From assembly GCF_009827655.1 (NCBI RefSeq), contig NZ_WTYV01000001.1:868001-932000 (forward strand): 64,000 nt of DNA. Direction: 5' to 3'. Numbering within the stretch: the stretch's first letter is position 1; the number at the start of each line of letters is the position of its first letter. Shown piece by piece: positions 18,113 to 26,844 of the stretch. Made by a program: the position numbers and the translations under genes. Source of the DNA: Alteraurantiacibacter buctensis (GTDB lineage: Bacteria; Pseudomonadota; Alphaproteobacteria; Sphingomonadales; Sphingomonadaceae). Below the pieces are notes generated by a model. It made no database searches and had not been told where the DNA came from. It saw only the letters and a list, made by a program, of their open reading frames with translations.

Positions 18113-19162
18113 CTATTCGTCGCCCATGTCCAGATGCTGCGCCATGAACGGCAGGACCACGCTGGCAAAGCGTGCGCCGATCTTGTCGGTGTGGGTGCCT
18201 TCGTAAATCGCCCATTCGTGGGCGATGCCGAATTTCTCAAGCTCCTGGTGGATCAGCGTATCATCGGCCACCAGCCCGTCGCGGTCGCCCACGTCGACCC
18301 CGATGGCGGCGAAGCTGCGGAGCGCGCTCACATGGCTGGAAACCATCGCCAGCGGCGAATTGGCGGCCCAGCGGGCCAGCACCAGCCGGTCCACGCTACC
18401 ATCTGCCGCAACCGGCCAGTCAACATAGAAGGGCGGGTTCTGCGGATTGGGTGCCCAGGCAACCGCACTGGCCAGGCCTGCGCGCATCCCGAAGCCGGCG
18501 GCATCCACCCCGTCACGCGGCACGGCGGCCATTGCGGCGGCGCTTTCGGGCGTCTCGGTGCGGGCGGAAACACAGCACGCGCTCTGCGCCCAGATCGCGT
18601 TGAACACGTCCGGATGGGTCATCCCCACCACCCACGTGCCATAGCCGCCCATCGAATGGCCCACCAATGCCCGCCCTTCGCGCCGGGCAATCGTGCGGAA
18701 CCTGGCATCGATATACTGCACCAGATCGGTGGCGATGAAATCGCGGAAATTGCCCGTGGTGACGCTGTTGGAATACATCGAACCGCCCATGGCGGTCAGC
18801 GTATCGGGCACCACCACGATGAACTCGCGCCCTTGGTCCGCGTTCTGCGCCACGGCGGTGGGCACCTGCATGTAATCGTAGAAGTCGCGGCCGCTGATGG
18901 CGAAGCCGTGCAGGTAATAGACCACCGGATAGCGGCGATCCGGGTTGGTGGCATAGCTGGGCGGCAGCACCACCATCACCTCGCGGGTGGGCGCATTGCC
19001 CTCCAGATTGCCTTCCAGCGAGGGACCGTGGACCATCTCGGCCCGCACGGTGATCCCGGCCGGCACCACGGCATCGGGCGCGGTGATGTTCTGCGCCAAA
19101 GCGGGCGCAGCGAGGGCAAACAGGGGGGCCGCGAGGGCAGCGGCGAGTACGGTCTTCAACAT
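18113..19162 (-). CDS. Secreted PF00756-type esterase, paralogue B
   Basis: A 349-residue hydrolase with signal peptide ending APALAQ. It has VVLPPSYATNPDRRYPVVYY, LHGF, nucleophile elbow GHSMGGYGTW, the QSACCV segment after the elbow and His in YEGTHTDKI near the C-terminus. The ATG at 19162 is 5 nt after the stop of the preceding esterase; an in-frame TTG at 19171 would give a 4-nt overlap. It is a paralogue of the genes at 12929 and 19168, and lies upstream of AbgT. Confidence 0.85.
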   Translation of the reverse strand: MLKTVLAAALAAPLFALAAPALAQNITAPDAVVPAGITVRAEMVHGPSLEGNLEGNAPTREVMVVLPPSYATNPDRRYPVVYYLHGFAISGRDFYDYMQVPTAVAQNADQGREFIVVVPDTLTAMGGSMYSNSVTTGNFRDFIATDLVQYIDARFRTIARREGRALVGHSMGGYGTWVVGMTHPDVFNAIWAQSACCVSARTETPESAAAMAAVPRDGVDAAGFGMRAGLASAVAWAPNPQNPPFYVDWPVAADGSVDRLVLARWAANSPLAMVSSHVSALRSFAAIGVDVGDRDGLVADDTLIHQELEKFGIAHEWAIYEGTHTDKIGARFASVVLPFMAQHLDMGDE

Positions 19163-19167
19163 CGCGG

Positions 19168-20181
19168 TCAATCCCGGTCGAGATGCTGGGCGAAGAAGGG
19201 CAGCACCTCGCTGCGGATGCGCTCGGCAATGCGGTTGCCGTGGTCGCCCTCGTACAGTTCGAACTGGTGCTCCACGCCGAACCGTTCAAGCTCGCGCAGG
19301 AACTGGCGGTTGCCTTCCAGCAGGAAATCCTGGTCACCGATATCGATGGCGAAGGCTTCCAGGGTGTTCAGCGCGGGCAGGTACTGCGGCAGCAGCACCA
19401 CCGGGGAATTGGCGGCCAGCCGCTGGTTGACCAGCGGATCCACCGTGCCATCGGGTTGCAGGCCGGTATCGATCTTCAGGAAGCCTTCCGCCGTGGGGTC
19501 GGGCGACCAGGTGGCAAGCGTGGAGACGCTGGCCAACTGGCCGAAATTGGCGGCGGCCACATCGGCCTCGGTCATGGCCTCGATCCGGCGGGCGTCCTCG
19601 GGCGTCATGGTCATCGGCTGCAGGCAGCAGGCGCTCATCATGTAGATGCTGGAGAACACGTCCGGGTGCTTCATCGCCACGCGGATCGTGCCGTAGCCGC
19701 CCATAGAGTGGCCTGCGAGGCCCCGGCTGTCGGCATTGGGAATGGTGCGATAGTTGGCGTCCACCCAGGTCACCAGCTCGTCCGCCACCATGGTTTCGTA
19801 ATCGCCCACGGTCGGACCGCTGGAATAGAACCCGCCCTTCAGCGCCGAATGGCCATCGGGCATCACCAGGATCACCTCGTTCCCCGCCTCGGCCGCGCCC
19901 TGCACGGCTTCGTCAAAGTGCATCATCTCCTGGTACATCTGCGGCGTGGCCCAGTAGCCGTGGAGAAAATAGACCACCGGATAGCGGCGGTCGGGATGCT
20001 CGTCATAGCCCGGCGGCGTGACCACCAGCACGGTGCGGTCGGCGGTGTTGCCTTCCAGGTTGCCGGCAATGGCGCGGCTGTGGAACGTTTCCCATGCAAG
20101 GCGCGCCCGGTCCTGCGCCTGGGCCCCCTGCACCGTCAGCGCGGCCAGTGCTGCCAATCCGATTGCCAATACCTTGCGCAT
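19168..20181 (-). CDS. Secreted PF00756-type esterase, paralogue C
   Basis: A 337-residue hydrolase with signal peptide ending VQGAQAQ, VVTPPGYDEHPDRRYPVVYF, GHSMGGYGTI, MSACCLQ and YEGDHGNRI as catalytic region markers. GGGGAGGAG just upstream of the ATG is a strong ribosome-binding site, so it heads the esterase-esterase-AbgT set. All three paralogues share the opening IxGNLEGN-like segment after the signal peptide. Substrate is unknown; CE1-like feruloyl or acetyl esterase activity is possible. Confidence 0.85.
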   Translation of the reverse strand: MRKVLAIGLAALAALTVQGAQAQDRARLAWETFHSRAIAGNLEGNTADRTVLVVTPPGYDEHPDRRYPVVYFLHGYWATPQMYQEMMHFDEAVQGAAEAGNEVILVMPDGHSALKGGFYSSGPTVGDYETMVADELVTWVDANYRTIPNADSRGLAGHSMGGYGTIRVAMKHPDVFSSIYMMSACCLQPMTMTPEDARRIEAMTEADVAAANFGQLASVSTLATWSPDPTAEGFLKIDTGLQPDGTVDPLVNQRLAANSPVVLLPQYLPALNTLEAFAIDIGDQDFLLEGNRQFLRELERFGVEHQFELYEGDHGNRIAERIRSEVLPFFAQHLDRD

Positions 20182-20287
20182 GTCTCTCCTCCCCTGACGC
20201 GGTCTTTGCCGCTGATCGGCGGGGAGTTTTCAAAGCGCCGGCAGGCTTTGTCCAGCCTCACTTTGTATCAGGAGAGGGGGGTGCGGC

Positions 20288-21340
20288 TCAGGCCCCGAAG
20301 CCCGAGCCGTCGGGCCAGGTGGGGCCGGCCAGGGCCATCACCTTGAACAGCTCGCCCATCTGGTCCGGCAGCACCAGCCGGTCGCGCGCGCGCATCAGCA
20401 CCTCGCGGTGCTGGGGGGCGAATTCGGCCAGCGATTCGGCGCGGTGGTGAATGCCCAGCGCGGTCAGCCAGGCGCCTTGCGTGGTCGATCCCATCCAGCG
20501 CGCGCCCCGCGACAGGGCCACCTGCTTCATCTGGTCGAAATCGACATGGGCGGTGAGGTCCGCCTCGCCCGGCATGGCGAAGGGATCGACCTTCTGGTGC
20601 CCGCGGATCGCCTGCAGGGTGGAGCCGGTGCGCGGGGCCAGGTAGCCATAGTCGATGAACAGGGCCACGCCGCCCTGCCCGGTCAGCCGCCCGGCCACCT
20701 CGAACAGCGTGGCCGCCGCGCCGGGGCAGGTCTCGATCACCGTGCCCACCGGCGCCTGGCGCCGCGCCTCGGGCACGGCCACATCCATCGGCTGGCGGCC
20801 GGCGACGAGGACGAATTCGTCGCCCTCCAGCCCCACCATCACCTCGCGCCAGCCATCGCCGGTCATCACCAGTTGGCGGATCGGCAGAGCATCGAGGAAC
20901 TCGTTGGCCACCAGCAGCATGGGGCCCTTCACCGGCACGGTCGACAGGTCGTGATGGAAGAACGCGTCGGGCACCTGCACAAGCTGCTCGTCGCGCAGCT
21001 TCACCGATGCTTCCACCAGGTGCATGCGCGGTTCCAGGCCATAACGTTTCATCGCCCGGCGCGCATCGCGGGCCAGGAAACCGCGGCCCGGGCCAAGCTC
21101 CACATAATGCACCGGCTCGGTCCGCCCGGCGCGGATCCACAGGTCGGCCAGCCACAGGCCGATCAGCTCGCCGAACATCTGGCTGACTTCGGGCGCGGTG
21201 ATGAAATCGCCGTGTTCGCCCAGCGCCTCGGCCTGGCTGTAATAGCGCGCGTTGCTCTCGCCCATGAACTGCATCAGGCTGATCGGCCCGGTGGAGTGGA
21301 TCAGCCGGCGGAAGATGTCCGCCTGCGCGCCGTCAGCCAT
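20288..21340 (-). CDS. Class I SAM-dependent methyltransferase, MidA/NDUFAF7 family
   Basis: A 350-residue protein. GDFITAPEVSQMFGELIGLWL, ELGPGRGFLARDARRAMKR (SAM loop) and LLVANEFLDALPIRQLV are the family signatures. The mitochondrial orthologue methylates an arginine of complex I subunit NDUFS2; the bacterial role is presumed similar. The ATG overlaps the lgt stop by 8 nt, so it is translated from the lgt transcript. Confidence 0.9.
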   Translation of the reverse strand: MADGAQADIFRRLIHSTGPISLMQFMGESNARYYSQAEALGEHGDFITAPEVSQMFGELIGLWLADLWIRAGRTEPVHYVELGPGRGFLARDARRAMKRYGLEPRMHLVEASVKLRDEQLVQVPDAFFHHDLSTVPVKGPMLLVANEFLDALPIRQLVMTGDGWREVMVGLEGDEFVLVAGRQPMDVAVPEARRQAPVGTVIETCPGAAATLFEVAGRLTGQGGVALFIDYGYLAPRTGSTLQAIRGHQKVDPFAMPGEADLTAHVDFDQMKQVALSRGARWMGSTTQGAWLTALGIHHRAESLAEFAPQHREVLMRARDRLVLPDQMGELFKVMALAGPTWPDGSGFGA

Positions 21341-22259
21341 CGGATGCTTCCGCCGGCGGCACGTAACCGCTGGCGAGTGGCGGGCGCCTGAGCGCGCGGA
21401 CCACGAAGAACAGGCCCACCGCGATCAGCGGAATGGTCAGCCACTGGCCCATGTTGAGGCCGGTTTCGGCAGCAAACTCGGCCAGTTGCGCGTCGGGCTC
21501 GCGGAAGAATTCCACGGTGAAACGGCCCAGGCCGATCATGGCCGTGAACAGACCCACCAGCAGGCCGGGGCGATACCGGGCGCCCGTTTTCCAGAACAGC
21601 GGGATCAGCACCAGCATGATGATCAGCCCTTCCAGCGCGGCTTCGTAAAGCTGGCTGGGGTGGCGCGGGGTGAAGGTGGACAGGCAGGTGCCGGAAATGT
21701 CGCGCCCCAGGTCGCAGAAGGTCATCGCCCAGGGCACGCCCTCGCCCGCCGCGCGGCCCCACAGTTCGCCGTTCACAAAGTTGGCCAGCCGGCCGAAGAA
21801 CATGCCGAAGCCTACGTTGACCGCGATATAGTCTGCCACCCGCAGGAACGGCAGCTTGCCCCGGCGGCTGACCCAGGCCATCGCCAGCAGCACGCCGATC
21901 AGGCCGCCGTGGAAGCTCATCCCCCCGTCCCACAGCCGCAACAGCTTCCAGCTGACGATGCCGTCACCCTCGAACCCGGTCCACAGGCTCTGGTCGTAGA
22001 ACGTGGCATAGCCCAGCCGCCCGCCCACGATCACGCCCAGCATGCAGTAGAAGAAAAGGTCTTCCACATGGCGCGCCGCCATCGGCGCGCCGGGGGCCTT
22101 GATCATCTTCGACAGGTGCCAGGCGGCCAGCAGCAGGCCGCCAAGGTAAGCCAGCGAATAGAACCGCAGGGTGAAGAAGCCCAGATCGATCCCCGGCTTG
22201 AAACCCAGATCTGCCCAGTTGATGACGCCACTGGCGGAAGCGGCCAGGAATTCCAGCAT
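21333..22259 (-). CDS. lgt: Prolipoprotein diacylglyceryl transferase
   Basis: A 308-residue multi-spanning enzyme transferring diacylglycerol to lipobox cysteines. GGRLGYATFYD, GGMSFHGGLIGVLLAM, FFGRLANFVNGELWGR (Lgt signature with the essential Arg) and RHPSQLYEAALEGL are all present. ATG at 22259 matches the family N-terminus; the longer ORF covers the divergent promoter shared with glnD. midA follows with an 8-nt overlap. Confidence 0.95.
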   Translation of the reverse strand: MLEFLAASASGVINWADLGFKPGIDLGFFTLRFYSLAYLGGLLLAAWHLSKMIKAPGAPMAARHVEDLFFYCMLGVIVGGRLGYATFYDQSLWTGFEGDGIVSWKLLRLWDGGMSFHGGLIGVLLAMAWVSRRGKLPFLRVADYIAVNVGFGMFFGRLANFVNGELWGRAAGEGVPWAMTFCDLGRDISGTCLSTFTPRHPSQLYEAALEGLIIMLVLIPLFWKTGARYRPGLLVGLFTAMIGLGRFTVEFFREPDAQLAEFAAETGLNMGQWLTIPLIAVGLFFVVRALRRPPLASGYVPPAEASDG

Positions 22260-22378
22260 GGTCGTTAAGCGCCCTTTGCAACGTGGCCCAAGCCAATGGC
22301 ACACCCCGTTGGCTGGGAAAAGCCCATTGGCGTTTTGCAAACGCGCGGCTTGCGACTATCTGCCTGTCTGTGCCGCAG

Positions 22379-25156
22379 ATGCTGATCCCCGACCAGAGAG
22401 CCGTGATCGACCGCCGCGCCCTGGTGGCGGCGATCGACGATGCCGTGGAGGACAAGGGCGCCGGCAATGCCCGCGGCGCCATCGTTACCCTGCTGCGCGA
22501 GGCGCTGGCCGCCAGCCGGGCGGAACTGGGGCAACGGCTGGCCGCCTCGCCCGCTGCCGGGCACGAGATCACCCACGGCCACGCTTTCCTGATCGACCAG
22601 ATCATCCGCGTGGTTCACGATCACGTGGTGGGCGACCTGTACCCGGTGGCCAACCGTTCCAGCGGCGAGCGGCTGGCCCTGCTGGCCGTGGGCGGATACG
22701 GGCGCGGCGAGATGTGCCCCCATTCGGACGTGGACATCGCCTTTATCACCCCCGCCAAGCCCACCGCATGGTGCGAGCAGGTGATCGAGGCAATCCTCTA
22801 TTTCCTGTGGGACCTGGGGCTGACCGTGGGCCATTCCAGCCGCAGCCTGGACGAGATGGTGCGCCAGGCCAAGGCTGACCTGACCATCCGCACCGCGATC
22901 CTGGAAAGCCGCTACCTGTGGGGTGACCGCGAGGTCTACCAGATGGCCAGCGACCGGTTCTGGGGTGACGTGGTGCCGGGCAGCGAAGCCCAGTTCACCG
23001 CCGAAAAGCTGGCCGAGCGCGATGCCCGGCACAAGCGCATGGGCGATTCGCGCTATGTCGTTGAACCCAATGTGAAAGACGGCAAGGGCGGCCTGCGCGA
23101 CCTGCAGACCCTGTACTGGATCGGCAAGTACAACTACCGCGTGAAAAGCGCGGCGGAGCTGGTCGACAAGGGCCTGTTCACGCGCGAGGAATACCGCAGC
23201 TTCCGCCGCGCCGAGGGCTTCCTGCTGGCCGTGCGCAGCCACCTGCACTCCATTGCCGGGCGCGGCGAGGACCGCCTGACCTTCGACCTGCAGCGCGAAG
23301 TGGCCAGGCGGATGCATTACGCCGACCGGCCGGGCAAGAGCGCAGTCGAACGGTTCATGCAGTTCTATTTCCTGCAGGCGCAGCACGTGGGCAACCTGAC
23401 CGGCGTGTTCCTGGCGCAGATGCAGGAACAGGCGCTGGCCCCCAAGCGGCGCGAAGGGCTTCTGCAACGCTTCCGCACCCGCAAGAGCCGCTTTGTCGAA
23501 GGCTATCCGCTGCAGGCCGGCAAGCTGGCCGCGCCGGATGACAACTGGTTCAAGGCCGATCCCGTGCGGCTGGTGGAAATCTATGCCCTGGCCGAGCGCG
23601 AGGGGCTGGAGATCCATCCCGAGACGATCCGCCTGATCCGCCGCGATGCCGGGCTGATCCAGTCCGAGGTCCGCAAGGACGAGCGGGCCAACGCCGCCTT
23701 CCTGGACGTGCTGTGCGGCCGGCGCGATCCTGAAACCGTGCTGCGCTGGATGAACGAGAGCGGCGTGTTCGGCCGCTTCGTGCCCGATTTCGGCAAGGTC
23801 GGCGGGCAGATGCAGTTCGACATGTACCACCACTATACGGTGGACGAGCATACGATCAGGGCCATCGGCCTGCTCAGCCGGATCGAGCGGGGGGAGGAGC
23901 GGGAAGAGCATCCGTTGGCCACCCGCATCCTGCCGGGGCTGAAGTACCGCCGGGTGCTCTATGTCGCCACGCTGCTACACGATATCGCCAAGGGGCGCGG
24001 CGGCGACCATTCGCTTCTGGGCGCCGAGGTGGCGCTGAAGCTGTGCCCGCGGCTGGGCCTGACCGCGCCGGAAACCAAGCTGGTCAGCTGGCTGGTGGCC
24101 AAGCACCTGCTGATGAGCGCCACCGCCTTCAAGCGCGACCTGTCGGACCCCGTCACCATCCGCAAGTTCATCGAGGAGGTGGACGAGGCCGAGAAGCTGG
24201 CGCAGCTAACCGTGCTCACCATCGTCGATATCCGCGCCGTTGGGCCGGGCATCTGGAACAGCTGGAAGCGGCAGTTGCTGGCCGAGCTTTACAACTACGC
24301 CGACGAGATGCTGCGGGCGGATAACGATGCCGACTTGCAGGAAAAGCGCCTGTGGACCAAGCGCGCCGAAGTGGCCGAACTGCTCGGAACGAAGAAGCAC
24401 CTGCTGGCCGAGCTGGATGACCGGTTCGACCGCAACTACTGGCTGCAGGAACCGGCGGACATCATCGCCATCAACCTGGCCCACTATGCCGCCGCGCGCG
24501 ATGTCCACCAGGTGCTGACGATCCACACCGAATACTATCCGGCGCGCGGCGCCACACTGATCACGGTGATGGCGGATGACCACCCGGGCCTGTTCTTCCG
24601 CATCGCGGGGGCAATCAACCTGGCGGGCGCCAACGTGATCGACGCGCGCATCCACACCACCCGGGTGGGCAAGGCGGTCGACAATTTCCTGGTGCAGGAC
24701 CCGCTGGGCAAGCCGTTTCGCGAAGAAGGCCAGCTTGCCCGCCTGAAGAAGAGCATCGAGGATGCGCTGGCGGGCCGGATCGAGCTGGTGCCCAAGCTGG
24801 CCGCCCGCCCGCTTCCGCGCAGCCGGGCCGAAACCTTCACGGTGGAAAGCGCCGTGCTGTTCGACAACGAGGCAAGCGACCGCTTCACCGTGGTGGAAGT
24901 CACCGCGTCGGACCGCCCCGCCCTGCTCAACCGCCTGACCCGGGCGATGTTCGAACAGAGCTTGATCATCAATTCCGCCCACATCACCCAGTATGGCGAA
25001 CGTGCGGTGGACACCTTCTATGTCACCGACCTGATCGGCCACAAGATCTGGAGCAAGGACCGCCTCGCCCGCGTGGAACAGGCGCTGCTGGGCGCAATCG
25101 CGGCGGGTGAGCCGAAGCCGGCCAAGGTTGCCGCTGCGGAGCAGGTGGCGAAGTAG
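22379..25156 (+). CDS. glnD: Bifunctional PII uridylyltransferase / uridylyl-removing enzyme
   Basis: A 925-residue nitrogen sensor. The nucleotidyltransferase site GGYGRGEMCPHSDVDIAF lies near residue 110. The HD hydrolase domain shows HHYTVDEHTIRAIG and TLLHDIAKGRGGDHS near residues 480-550. Two ACT domains follow, beginning near YPARGATLITVMADDHPGLF and FTVVEVTASDRPALLNRL. The ATG at 22379 begins MLIPDQRAVIDRRAL, the usual GlnD start; no clear Shine-Dalgarno is visible. It modifies GlnB/GlnK in response to glutamine. Divergent from lgt. Confidence 0.95.
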   Translation: MLIPDQRAVIDRRALVAAIDDAVEDKGAGNARGAIVTLLREALAASRAELGQRLAASPAAGHEITHGHAFLIDQIIRVVHDHVVGDLYPVANRSSGERLALLAVGGYGRGEMCPHSDVDIAFITPAKPTAWCEQVIEAILYFLWDLGLTVGHSSRSLDEMVRQAKADLTIRTAILESRYLWGDREVYQMASDRFWGDVVPGSEAQFTAEKLAERDARHKRMGDSRYVVEPNVKDGKGGLRDLQTLYWIGKYNYRVKSAAELVDKGLFTREEYRSFRRAEGFLLAVRSHLHSIAGRGEDRLTFDLQREVARRMHYADRPGKSAVERFMQFYFLQAQHVGNLTGVFLAQMQEQALAPKRREGLLQRFRTRKSRFVEGYPLQAGKLAAPDDNWFKADPVRLVEIYALAEREGLEIHPETIRLIRRDAGLIQSEVRKDERANAAFLDVLCGRRDPETVLRWMNESGVFGRFVPDFGKVGGQMQFDMYHHYTVDEHTIRAIGLLSRIERGEEREEHPLATRILPGLKYRRVLYVATLLHDIAKGRGGDHSLLGAEVALKLCPRLGLTAPETKLVSWLVAKHLLMSATAFKRDLSDPVTIRKFIEEVDEAEKLAQLTVLTIVDIRAVGPGIWNSWKRQLLAELYNYADEMLRADNDADLQEKRLWTKRAEVAELLGTKKHLLAELDDRFDRNYWLQEPADIIAINLAHYAAARDVHQVLTIHTEYYPARGATLITVMADDHPGLFFRIAGAINLAGANVIDARIHTTRVGKAVDNFLVQDPLGKPFREEGQLARLKKSIEDALAGRIELVPKLAARPLPRSRAETFTVESAVLFDNEASDRFTVVEVTASDRPALLNRLTRAMFEQSLIINSAHITQYGERAVDTFYVTDLIGHKIWSKDRLARVEQALLGAIAAGEPKPAKVAAAEQVAK

Positions 25157-25163
25157 GCGGCGG

Positions 25164-25469
25164 CTACTGCCGCACCAGGTGCTCGAACACGTAGGGGCTG
25201 AGCGGGGCGGCGAACTTGCAGCCGGCCTCAAAATTACGCGCCCAGCACACTTGCGCGTCGAGGATGGCCATGCCGGGCAGGCGGATCTTCATCATCGTGC
25301 CCACGGCGGGCATGTCGGTCAGCGAGAGGCGGAAGCCCTCAGGCGTCAGGTCCTTCAGGCGGGCCTGGTGCCAGTTGCGGATGCCGATCTTGATCTCGCA
25401 CACCTTGTCGATCGCCGCGCGCTCGGTGCGCCGGGGGCGCTGGCCTTCGTCAGGGGTGCCGTCTTCCAT
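25164..25469 (-). CDS. PilZ-domain protein
   Basis: A small protein of about 101 residues consisting almost only of a PilZ domain: RRTERAAIDKVCEIKI supplies the N-terminal arginine region, and RLKDLTPEGFRLSL stands where the D/NxSxxG segment lies. The expected c-di-GMP residues are only partly kept, so binding is uncertain. ATG 25469 was chosen for compactness; ATG 25493 or TTG 25508 are possible, none with a clear Shine-Dalgarno. Convergent with glnD, whose stop is 7 nt away. Confidence 0.75.
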   Translation of the reverse strand: MEDGTPDEGQRPRRTERAAIDKVCEIKIGIRNWHQARLKDLTPEGFRLSLTDMPAVGTMMKIRLPGMAILDAQVCWARNFEAGCKFAAPLSPYVFEHLVRQ

Positions 25470-25517
25470 GGTCGCCGGCATACCACACGCCATATTGCGT
25501 TGCAGCAATGAACGCGC

Positions 25518-26204
25518 TCAGTTGGCCGCACGGCTCCCGAACAGCGCGGTGCCCACCCGGACGTGGGTAGCGCCGAGCATGATGGCCGTGGCAAAATCGC
25601 CGCTCATGCCCATGCTCCGGCCCCATGGTTGTTCATCGGCCAGCCCATGATCGCGGGCCAGCTTGTCGAGGAAGGCGAAGAACGGCGCGGGCTCGATATC
25701 GGCGGGCGGCACGCACATCAGCCCGGCCAGCGGGATATCGGCCGCGCGGGCCTGGCCCAGCAGGGCGGGTAGATCGGCAATGGCGCAACCGCCCTTCTGC
25801 TCCTCCTCGCCCACATTGACCTGCACGAAGCAGGGCACGCGGCGGCCCGCCTTGTCCATCGCTTTGCCCAGCGCCGTGACCAGGCTGGGCCGGTCGAGCG
25901 AATGGATGGCATCGAACAGGGCCACGGCATCGTCCGCCTTGTTCGATTGCAACTGGCCCACAAGGTGCAGTTGCAGGCCGGGATACTGCTCGCGCAGGGC
26001 AGGGAACTTGGCCTGCGCTTCCTGCACGCGGTTCTCGCCGAAGACCATGTGGCCGGCCTCGACCAGCGGCAGGATGTCCTCGACCGGCCTGGTCTTGCTG
26101 ACCGCCACCAGGGTGACCCCGGCCGGATCGCGGCGGGCAATCCGGCAGGCCCTGGCAATCTCGGCCTGCAAATTGGCCAAAAGGGTGGCTGCATTCTCGC
26201 TCAT
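25518..26204 (-). CDS. YggS/PLPBP-family pyridoxal-phosphate homeostasis protein
   Basis: A 228-residue fold-type III PLP protein. LVAVSKTRPVEDI carries the PLP lysine; FGENRVQEAQAK, HLVGQLQSNKA, VNVGEEEQKGG and LSMGMSGDFATAI-like segment (here RSMGMSGDF) and HVRVGTALFGSR are family motifs. It buffers free PLP and affects amino-acid homeostasis. The ATG at 26204 sits 20 nt from the divergent ThiE-like gene. Confidence 0.93.
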   Translation of the reverse strand: MSENAATLLANLQAEIARACRIARRDPAGVTLVAVSKTRPVEDILPLVEAGHMVFGENRVQEAQAKFPALREQYPGLQLHLVGQLQSNKADDAVALFDAIHSLDRPSLVTALGKAMDKAGRRVPCFVQVNVGEEEQKGGCAIADLPALLGQARAADIPLAGLMCVPPADIEPAPFFAFLDKLARDHGLADEQPWGRSMGMSGDFATAIMLGATHVRVGTALFGSRAAN

Positions 26205-26224
26205 GGCCGCGCTATAGCGGGCCG

Positions 26225-26767
26225 ATGGCCATGATCCAGCCCTTCCCTGCACTGTGGCTGCTGTCCGATGCGCGCAACGATGCCGGGCTGGAACGGGCGC
26301 TGGCGGCCCTGCCGCATGGCAGCGGGTTCGTTTACCGGCACTATCACCTTGATGGGCCGGAGCGGCTGGCGCGATTCCGCATGCTCAGGCGGCTGGCCCG
26401 GGCGCGCGGCCACGTGGTGGTGCTGGCCGACAGCGCGCTGACGGCACGCGAATGGGGGGCAGACGGGGTCTATGGTGCGCCGCTGGCCCTGTGGCCCCGG
26501 CGCGGCGACCTGCTGCAACTGGCCACCGCCCATAGCATGCGCGAACTGGGCGCAGCGGCGCGCAAGGGGGCGGACGCGGTGCTTCTTTCCCCGGCCTTTG
26601 CCACCCGCACCCACCCCGGCGCGCCGTTCCTGGGCGCAGTTAGGTTCCGCCTGCTCGCCGCGCAAAGCCCCGTGCCGGTCATTGCGCTTGGCGGCATGAA
26701 CCGGGGCACGGCGCGAAGGCTGCAATGGCCACACTGGGCAGCGATTGATGGCCTGTCGGCGCACTAG
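26225..26767 (+). CDS. ThiE/TenI-like thiamine phosphate synthase family protein
   Basis: A 180-residue TIM-barrel protein, shorter than typical ThiE (about 210). LWLLSDARND, VVVLADSALTAREWGADGVYG, AVLLSPAFATRTHPG and PVIALGGMNRGTARRL match the beta-strand ends of the family, but the usual ThiE diphosphate-binding residues are not all obvious. A TenI-like or moonlighting role is possible. Divergent from yggS and immediately upstream of the ftsK promoter. Confidence 0.7.
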   Translation: MAMIQPFPALWLLSDARNDAGLERALAALPHGSGFVYRHYHLDGPERLARFRMLRRLARARGHVVVLADSALTAREWGADGVYGAPLALWPRRGDLLQLATAHSMRELGAAARKGADAVLLSPAFATRTHPGAPFLGAVRFRLLAAQSPVPVIALGGMNRGTARRLQWPHWAAIDGLSAH

Positions 26768-26770
26768 CGG

Positions 26771-26799
26771 TTGACCTCGAGTCCGGCTGGACTCACAAT
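26771..26799 (+). promoter_or_regulatory. ftsK promoter with dyad in the spacer
   Basis: TTGACC (26771-26776), a 17-nt spacer and CACAAT (26794-26799) lie 4 nt after the ThiE-like stop. The spacer holds a perfect 6-bp inverted repeat GAGTCC-GGCT-GGACTC (26779-26794), and GGACTC recurs at 26811. The arrangement suggests a repressor site in the promoter. Confidence 0.5.
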
Positions 26800-26844
26800 G
26801 CACCGTTTCGGGACTCTGACGGAATTCGGGAGGGATTTGGGCCA

